DNA of 64,000 bases, taken from assembly GCF_036032445.1 (NCBI RefSeq), contig NZ_CP107932.1, positions 6,698,501 to 6,762,500 of the forward strand. The letters run 5' to 3'. This DNA comes from Nocardia sp. NBC_00416 (GTDB lineage Bacteria > Actinomycetota > Actinomycetes > Mycobacteriales > Mycobacteriaceae). The notes below the pieces were generated by a model, which did not search any database, was not told where the DNA came from, and saw only the letters and a list, made by a program, of their open reading frames with translations. This document shows positions 63,001-64,000 of this stretch, in pieces. The translations under genes were made by a program, and so were the position numbers. Positions within the stretch are counted from its first letter, which is position 1; each line of letters opens with the position of its first letter.

Positions 63001-64000
63001 CACCGTGCCGGCCGAGTATCCGCTGACCGCGGTGGTGCACACCGCGGGTGTGATCGACGACGGCACCATCGAGACCTTGACCGCCGACCAGGTGCATCGG
63101 GTCATGCGACCGAAAACCGATGCCGCGGTGAACCTGCACGAACTCACCCGGGATGCGGAGCTGTCGGCCTTCGTCCTGTTCTCCTCGGCCGCGCCGCTGC
63201 TCGGCGGCCAGGGCCAGGGCAACTACGCGGCGGCGAATGCCTTCCTGGACGCGTTGGCTCATCAGCGTCGCGAATCCGGCCGGCCCGCGCATTCGCTGGC
63301 CTGGGGACTGTGGACCGTCGGCATGGGCAGCGCGCTCGGCGGCGAAGGCGCCGAGCAGATCGTTCGCCAGATCCGCACCCGGCTCGGCTTGGTGCCGATC
63401 ACCGCAGAACCGGGCATGGAACTGTTCGACAAGGCACTCGGCACCGGCCACGCCCTGGTGCTGACCGCGCTGCTGGACATGCCCGCGCTCAGTGAGCTCG
63501 CCGGCACCGGCGCATTGCCCAGCCTGTTCCGGGATATCGTGCGCGCTCCGGTGGCGGCGCTGTCGGCCGAGGACAAGGGATCGCTGGCCCGCCGGCTGGC
63601 TGCCGTTGCCGAGTCCGAACGTTACGACCTGGTGCTGCACGAGGTCCGGGCGCTGGCGGCCACCGTGCTGGGCCACGCCTCGGCCGACGAAGTGGACCCG
63701 GACGCGTTGTTCACCGAACTCGGGTTCGACTCCCTGGGCGGTGTGGAATTCCGCAACAGGCTCGCCACGATCACCGGACTGACCCTGGCGTCCACGCTGG
63801 TGTTCGAATATCCGACCCCGGCCGCCGTGGCCGAGACGCTGACCGAGCAGATCGGTGGTCTCGTCGGTGTCGAGGGCGGGGCCGCGCCGGCGGCGGGATC
63901 GAGTGCGCCCGGGATTCTCACCGGGTTGGTCACCGAGGCGCTCCGGCGTGGTGACGCGAAGGTCGCCCTGCCGGTGCTGATGCAGACCGGCCGGCTGATC
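48026..64000 (+). CDS. Modular type I polyketide synthase, three modules (3' partial)
   Basis: Open for 5,325 codons to the window edge. An in-frame stop six bases upstream makes GTG 48026 the first possible start. A short coiled-coil docking segment (EYLKKVTVELLTTRDDLTRL) precedes KS1. Three modules of identical layout KS-AT-DH-KR-ACP follow. All KS domains have the catalytic Cys (DTACSSSL), EAHGTGT and KSNIGH. All ATs have GHSIGE and HAFH, predicting malonyl-CoA. All DHs have HxxxGxxxxP and DAxxH. All KRs have the Rossmann glycines, catalytic Ser/Tyr/Asn and the B-type Asp. There is no ER. Each module should add a two-carbon unit with a double bond. After ACP3 the sequence (LRRGDAKVALPVLMQTGRLI) resembles the linker into a thioesterase. 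The product is unknown; the starter must come from another protein. Confidence 0.95.
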   Translation, partial: MDTNNSASSDRTLEYLKKVTVELLTTRDDLTRLRDKLDEPIAIVGMACRYPGGVESPDQLWELVRSGGDTVTEFPRDRGWDVDGLYDPDPDRFGKTYTRSGSFLRGVGDFDAGFFEIGPREAAAMDPQQRLLLEAAWEALEDAGIDPVSLHGSDTGVYAGVMYQDYDHTARAAGPAAEGYGGVGTSGSVVSGRVAYTLGLEGPAITVDTACSSSLVAIHLACQALRRGETAMALAGGVTVMSTPQLFVEFARQRGLAPDGRCKAFSAAADGAGWSEGVGLLVLERLSDARRLGHNVLAVVRGSAVNQDGASNGLTAPNGPSQERVIAAALAAAGLGPADVDAVEAHGTGTALGDPIEAQALIATYGQDRPQPLRIGTLKSNIGHSQAAAGVGGVIKMVQALRYAELPQTLHVDELSPHVDWSAGTVRVLTQAEQWPAGARVRRAGVSSFGISGTNAHVIVEEAPAAEPVADQTGGPADSPAAVSTEVTPLVVSAKSEPALRAQAERLRRWLSGHPDADLPSVASALLEHRTRFARRAAVVGRDRAGLLAGLADLASGSASPAVVTGSVGSGKTAFLFTGQGAQRVGMGAGLYTAFPVFAQALDEVCGQFDALLGGSLREVMFADPQGVLERTEWTQPALFAFEVAMFRLVESFGLAPDLVAGHSIGELVAAYVAGVWSLADACALVAARGRLMGALPAGGAMLAAAVTEERGLEIVTAFGDRLALAAVNGPASVVLSGDADAVEEVERRLSGEGVRTSRLRVSHAFHSARMDPMLAEFRAVAERLTYRQPSPALVSNVSAGIAATALTDPGYWVDQVRGCVRFAPGVDALVAAGVRRFVEVGPDAVLAATSRECLAGHPGVEAESLVVAASRRSGDEVTQFVTMLAQAGAAGLEVDWRPLFAGREIGRVALPTYAFQRQRYWLEPLRRGAAPGTSDHPILTGVVPLAGKDEWLFTGRISAGDQPWLADHSVFGSVVVPGTAFVELVLTAGARLDAGSVEELLLENPLVLTGDAPADIQVSVEPADEAGRRRFAVHSRAAGDDEVTGGEWSTHASGVLVPVAEAVPTWVAAETPGDWPPAGAEPVAYDALYDQLADLGFGYGPAFQGLQAIWRDGGDLLTEVALTDDAGTGASYAIHPALFDAAFHAAIAELARELPAGRLPLPFSFGGVRLYRTGVTAVRVRVMLTGSDRIRLVAVDDAGAPVLSLDSLASRPVDAEVLRGAARERPSLVEVEWVPVSAGSGDPTVSVAVLGSGAVSGVGGRFADVAELLAAETIPEVVVWSPVGGVSGADDIVARAHTEVAATLELLRRWQTDDRLSAARLVVLTRGAAAISGESPDPAGAAVAGLLRSAQFEYPGRFVLLDVAPGADLDEETVAAAADSEEPELAIRDGVRYVPRLRRRSGRAGSAVPDFGTGSVLITGGTGGLGAEVARHLVAAHGVRRLVLVSRRGDRAPGAPELVGELAAAGAQVRVAACDVGDRTALAALLTDLNGEFAPSAVIHSAGVLADGTVETLTAEQLDRVLAAKADAAWNLHDATRDRELAAFVLFSSLAGVAGSPGQGNYAAANAFLDALAARRHAAALPAVSIAWGSWNQGSGMTGALDDTAMARMARMGIRPLAAADGLALFDQATAAAAPTVVATDFDTEALAARAREGSLPRVLHAMVTVPVRRAADTTGSLARRLAAAEPAEHEAVVLAVVCAEAAGVLGHISAAAIDPGAPFSELGFDSLAGVEFRNRLSKATGVQLPSTLVFDHPTARAVAAFVLSRVGELESARPVSRVVRRVRTDEPIAIVGMGCRYPGGVESPAQLWDLVTAGTDAITDFPTDRGWDLDRLFHPDPDNPGTSYLRYGGFLTDAGHFDAGFFGIGPREAAAMDPQQRLLLEASWEALEHAGIDPASLRGSDMGVFTGVSYLDYEEIAKASGAGVEGYIGTGSASSVASGRVAYSLGLEGPAITVDTACSSSLVAIHLAAQALRQGECSMALASGAAVMSTPFLFTEFSRQRGLAPDGRCKAFSAAADGVGWSEGVGVLVLERLSDARRLGHEVLAVVRGSAVNQDGASNGLTAPNGPSQERVIAAALASAGLSAADVDAVEAHGTGTPLGDPIEAQALIAAYGQDRAEPLWVGSLKSNIGHSQAAAGVAGVIKVVQALRHAVLPRTLHADAPSPHVDWSAGAVRLLTEDRSWPGSADRVRRAGVSSFGISGTNAHIIIEEAPAGPAGSAVSVADGRGPAAGAVPLLLSAKSAPGLRAQAARLRDWLLAHPDAELPDIAHALLTTRSRLNRRGVVVAGDRESALARLADMATGSTGVGVVDGTPVDGKIAFLFTGQGAQRPGMGAGLYSAFPVFAAAFDEICAEFDRQLGSDTGLKEIVFGAAEPDSIHRTEYTQPALFAYEVALFRLVESFGIGPDVLIGHSIGELVAAYVAGMWSIADACALVAARGRLMGALPPGGAMLAAAITAPRADEIVAPFGGRLSVAAVNSPSAVVFSGTEEAVAQLEALLSAEDVRVSRLRVSHAFHSGLMEPMLPEFESVAAGVNYRRPLLPVVSTVFGVVGGEAFADPMYWVGHIRDTVRFALGVDHLVDSGVTRFLEIGPDAVLSTMTGQCLPADLESKALVAAAGRRGADEVTQFLAFLGRAHSAGIEVDWAPLFADRLPARVDLPTYAFQRERYWLPAGRPAATGGFGHPILTEAVPVAGRDEWLFTGKLSDPGQPWVAEHLVFGTPVVPATTYLELASAVGARLGAGVIEELLLDIPLVLTENPVDIQVAVAEAGPDGRRRFTVYSRPERTEDAEAWVAHAGGVLAEADTTPDTGTGWAEVWPPEHAEQLEVADLYHRISGLGMEYGPVFRGVRAAWRRGHEMFAEVSLDDAVIPQTGGFGIHPALFDACLHPALDFVMDDVPADRVPLPVRCAGVRLARTGSGPLRLRIDWHGGYGIRMEAVGEAGEPVLSVDSVVVHPVERRTVERVRSAGALPLYGLDWLPVPALTEVPEVTVAVLGGADIAGAAHRFTDIGAAAEAARGPAAPDAVVWFAETVPDAVETVAGAAETVPEAAEAVADVAATVADAVETMPGTARRGVRETLGLMRSWLAESGASRTRLVVVTHRAMRPAGESPDPAAAAIAGLVRSAQAEHPGRIVLLDRDGELDRRIVAAALAANEPLLAVRDGALSVPRVRRRPAATDSAPMSFGTGTVLVTGGTTGLGALVARHLVAVHGVRRLLLVSRRGRDADGVPELVAEVSALGAEVEVAACDVADRDALAQLLAQLPPEFPLSGIVHAAGVVDDATVESLTDEQIDRVFRPKVDGLWSLHEVAGSAEVSAFVVFSSMAGVAGAPGQGNYAAANAFADAMVALRTTAGLPAVSIAWGPWNAGTGMTGELGAPGLARLRRMGLRPLENTAGLLLFDAAVAAPDAFAVAADFDIAGLTELARAGSLPNVLGTLVAAPGSPPNATPLGRLATVAAAERDEVALTVVRETAAAALGHGSAEAIEPDMPFTDLGFDSLAGVEFRNRLAKATGLPLPATLVFDHPTARAVAVLLVSMIDDAPSARKPAPRALRQGRTDEPIAIVGIGCRYPGGVSSAAQLWDLVAAGTDVISGFPTDRGWDLDRLYNPDPDVPGTTYVREGGFLADPGGFDPGFFGISPREATAMDPQQRLMLEAAWESLEDAGIDPVSLRGSDTGVYVGATPSGYGERVVGENEGFRMTGNSESVISGRVAYVLGLQGPAMTVDTACSSSLVALHLACQALRNGETSLVLSAGVSISGSPEFFVDFARQRGLASDGRCKAFSAAADGVGWSEGVGVLVLERLSDARRLGHEVLAVVRGSAVNQDGASNGLTAPNGPSQERVIAAALASAGLSAADVDAVEAHGTGTPLGDPIEAQALIAAYGQDRAEPLRIGSLKSNIGHSVAASGVAGVIKMVQAMRHGILPKTLHADELSPQVDWSAGSVRVLTEPEPWPAAAGRKRRAGVSSFGISGTNAHVVLEEAPAETRPAPGRTGPDDTNADVRVAAVPLLVSAKSEAGLRAQADRLRQWLAAAPESDDLWRVASSLVDSRAQLDWRGAVIGHDRDAMLNGLAELASGASAGRVASGKARTGRTAFLFTGQGAQRAGMGAGLYRDFPVFAAALDEVCDRFDPLLGRSLRELMFDADRADLLGRTEFTQPALFAFEVAMFRLVESFGIVPDMLAGHSIGELAAAQVAGVWSLADACALVAARGRLMGALPEGGAMLAAATTEESAERLLDGSRDDLSIAAVNGPLSVVFSGTADAVDTVAKLLDEAGIRTSRLRVSHAFHSGLMDPMLAEFRSVAESLAYRAPSIPIVSTLSGTVAGSEFTDPEYWVDQVRGCVRFAAGVETLAAAGVRRFLEIGPDAVLTAATRECLADTDAESLVAATARRTADEGTQFVTFLAQARVSGLPVVLDPLFAGRDTRRIALPTYAFQNQRYWLEPGPEAARPVSGHLLTEVVPVVGRDEWLFTGRFSTRTHPWLADHVVFGSALIPGTGFVEMALHAGSHLGMDTIQELVLESPMLFDDDTPLDAQVVVEAADTTGRRRFVIHSRPVGAPDEADWITHAIGTLAPAGSVPGDAPWDGQVPASGVRSLDPGQLYEQLASIGFGYGPAFQGVRAAWSAGEVMYAEVALPDSAAARGYRIHPALLDASIHPSLDRLDDPGRVPLPFSYTGIRLYRAGADVVRVRISVTDQTNTARLDLTDTDGAPVLTIAAALARPVDIETLNRSRATSSPLYTRSWKPVPLPAAGPGTAVAVLGSAPVPGSVSTHRDLTALAAAPDLPGSVVWDSGEETGAGDLAQVARLRVSATLTLVRDWLADERTERATLVVLTRCAAGLPGEPGDPASAAVAGLIDSAQAEYPGRIVQLDLDERTAPSADLIRAVAAAGEPRVAVRDSAALVPRMVKAVADTEPVSFGTGTVLITGGTGGLGALLARHLVAEHGVRRLLLVSRRGPAADGAEELAADLTEAGAQVRVVACDAADRAALGDLLRTVPAEYPLTAVVHTAGVIDDGTIETLTADQVHRVMRPKTDAAVNLHELTRDAELSAFVLFSSAAPLLGGQGQGNYAAANAFLDALAHQRRESGRPAHSLAWGLWTVGMGSALGGEGAEQIVRQIRTRLGLVPITAEPGMELFDKALGTGHALVLTALLDMPALSELAGTGALPSLFRDIVRAPVAALSAEDKGSLARRLAAVAESERYDLVLHEVRALAATVLGHASADEVDPDALFTELGFDSLGGVEFRNRLATITGLTLASTLVFEYPTPAAVAETLTEQIGGLVGVEGGAAPAAGSSAPGILTGLVTEALRRGDAKVALPVLMQTGRLI
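48137..53330 (+). other. PKS module 1: KS-AT-DH-KR-ACP
   Basis: KS1 48137-49420 (Cys codon 48656). AT1 ~49745-50640 (Ser codon 50015, HAFH 50315-50326, malonyl type). DH1 ~50820-51690 (His codon 50930 in HSVFGSVVVP). KR1 ~51710-52990 with GGTGGLG near 52290; its LDD-type loop reads VLADG, keeping the second Asp expected of B-type KRs. ACP1 ~53110-53325 (LGFDSL, Ser codon 53207). All active-site residues are present, so it is predicted functional. Confidence 0.88.
54045..54387 (+). repeat. 343-bp block in KS2 identical to KS3
   Basis: Bases 54045-54387 and 59349-59691 are identical by base-by-base reading. The block covers the KS region from DGRCKAFSAAADG to AYGQDRAEP. Its codons are richer in T/G third positions than the flanking PKS, and module 1 differs at many sites over the same stretch. 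Confidence 0.9.
57113..57238 (+). repeat. Six 21-bp repeats encoding heptads in KR2
   Basis: Six imperfect in-frame 21-bp units encode AETVPDA, VETVAGA, AETVPEA, AEAVADV, AATVADA and VETMPGT. They lie in the non-catalytic KR subdomain. Modules 1 and 3 have no such stretch at the matching place. Confidence 0.8.
58697..63850 (+). other. PKS module 3: KS-AT-DH-KR-ACP
   Basis: KS3 58697-59965 (Cys codon 59207). AT3 ~60301-61230 (Ser codon 60575, HAFH). DH3 ~61375-62200 (His codon 61475 in HVVFGSALIP; DASIH). KR3 ~62235-63500 (GGTGGLG, VIDDG, GNYAAAN). ACP3 ~63640-63850 (Ser codon 63731). Sequence after 63870 fits a linker to a release domain just beyond the window, so this is probably the last module of the line. 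Confidence 0.86.
59349..59691 (+). repeat. 343-bp block in KS3 identical to KS2
   Basis: Second copy of the block at 54045-54387, offset 5,304 bases and in the same reading frame. Immediately outside it the two KS regions diverge. Confidence 0.9.

Overview
The window is high-GC actinobacterial chromosome. Gene content and order point to the Mycobacteriales, most likely Nocardia or a close relative. The backbone follows the order known from Mycobacterium tuberculosis (sirA-cysH-chelatase, hemW, hrcA-dnaJ2-rsmE-phoH-ybeY-hlyC-cda-era, recO-uppS, smtB/zur, glyS, dgt-dnaG, tRNA-Asn). The genus is inferred from synteny and style, not from a marker gene.

Layout. 1-504 is the 3' end of a HAD phosphatase. 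511-6232 (minus) is an assimilatory sulfate-reduction operon (sirA, cysH, cysD, cysN, sirohydrochlorin chelatase) headed by a 30-codon cysteine-rich leader ORF. A broken SnoaL-like gene and hemW follow. 7912-10526 (minus) is a type VII-secretion-associated cluster (YbaB-like, EspC-like, WXG100-like and a tail-anchored protein). 10726-18775 is a housekeeping run (hrcA to era) interrupted by a structured ~124-bp repeat array. 19275-24327 is a conservon: sensor kinase, roadblock, DUF742, GTPase, a P450 whose K-helix reads EVLW instead of EXXR, and a decayed second P450. A second array of the same repeat family leads into recO.

24648-34125 carries recO, uppS, a TetR/membrane-protein pair, the zinc regulators smtB-zur with a clear operator, glyS, tenA, a metallo-beta-lactamase-fold hydrolase and an AlkZ-like protein. 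34284-39914 is a worn accessory patch: epoxide hydrolase, a chimaera of two gene fragments, a frameshifted MFS transporter, a cupin and an aldehyde dehydrogenase with a replaced C-terminus. Core genes return at 39817-45514 (cutinase, SanA-like, dgt, dnaG).

After tRNA-Asn (45718-45790) and its terminator come a Fic gene broken into three frames, an 884-bp regulatory region with tandem palindromes, and a giant modular type I polyketide synthase (48026 to the window end, 5,325 codons without a stop). It has three KS-AT-DH-KR-ACP modules with malonyl-type ATs and no ER, so it is predicted to build three successive C=C units. The end of the window looks like the linker into a thioesterase. KS2 and KS3 share a 343-bp stretch of identical DNA.

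A recurring signal is a -10 hexamer 6-7 nt before a GTG/ATG start with no Shine-Dalgarno (sirA leader, hemW, ybeY, recO, uppS, tenA, MBL, SanA-like, dgt, dnaG). This indicates leaderless transcripts and was used to choose starts.
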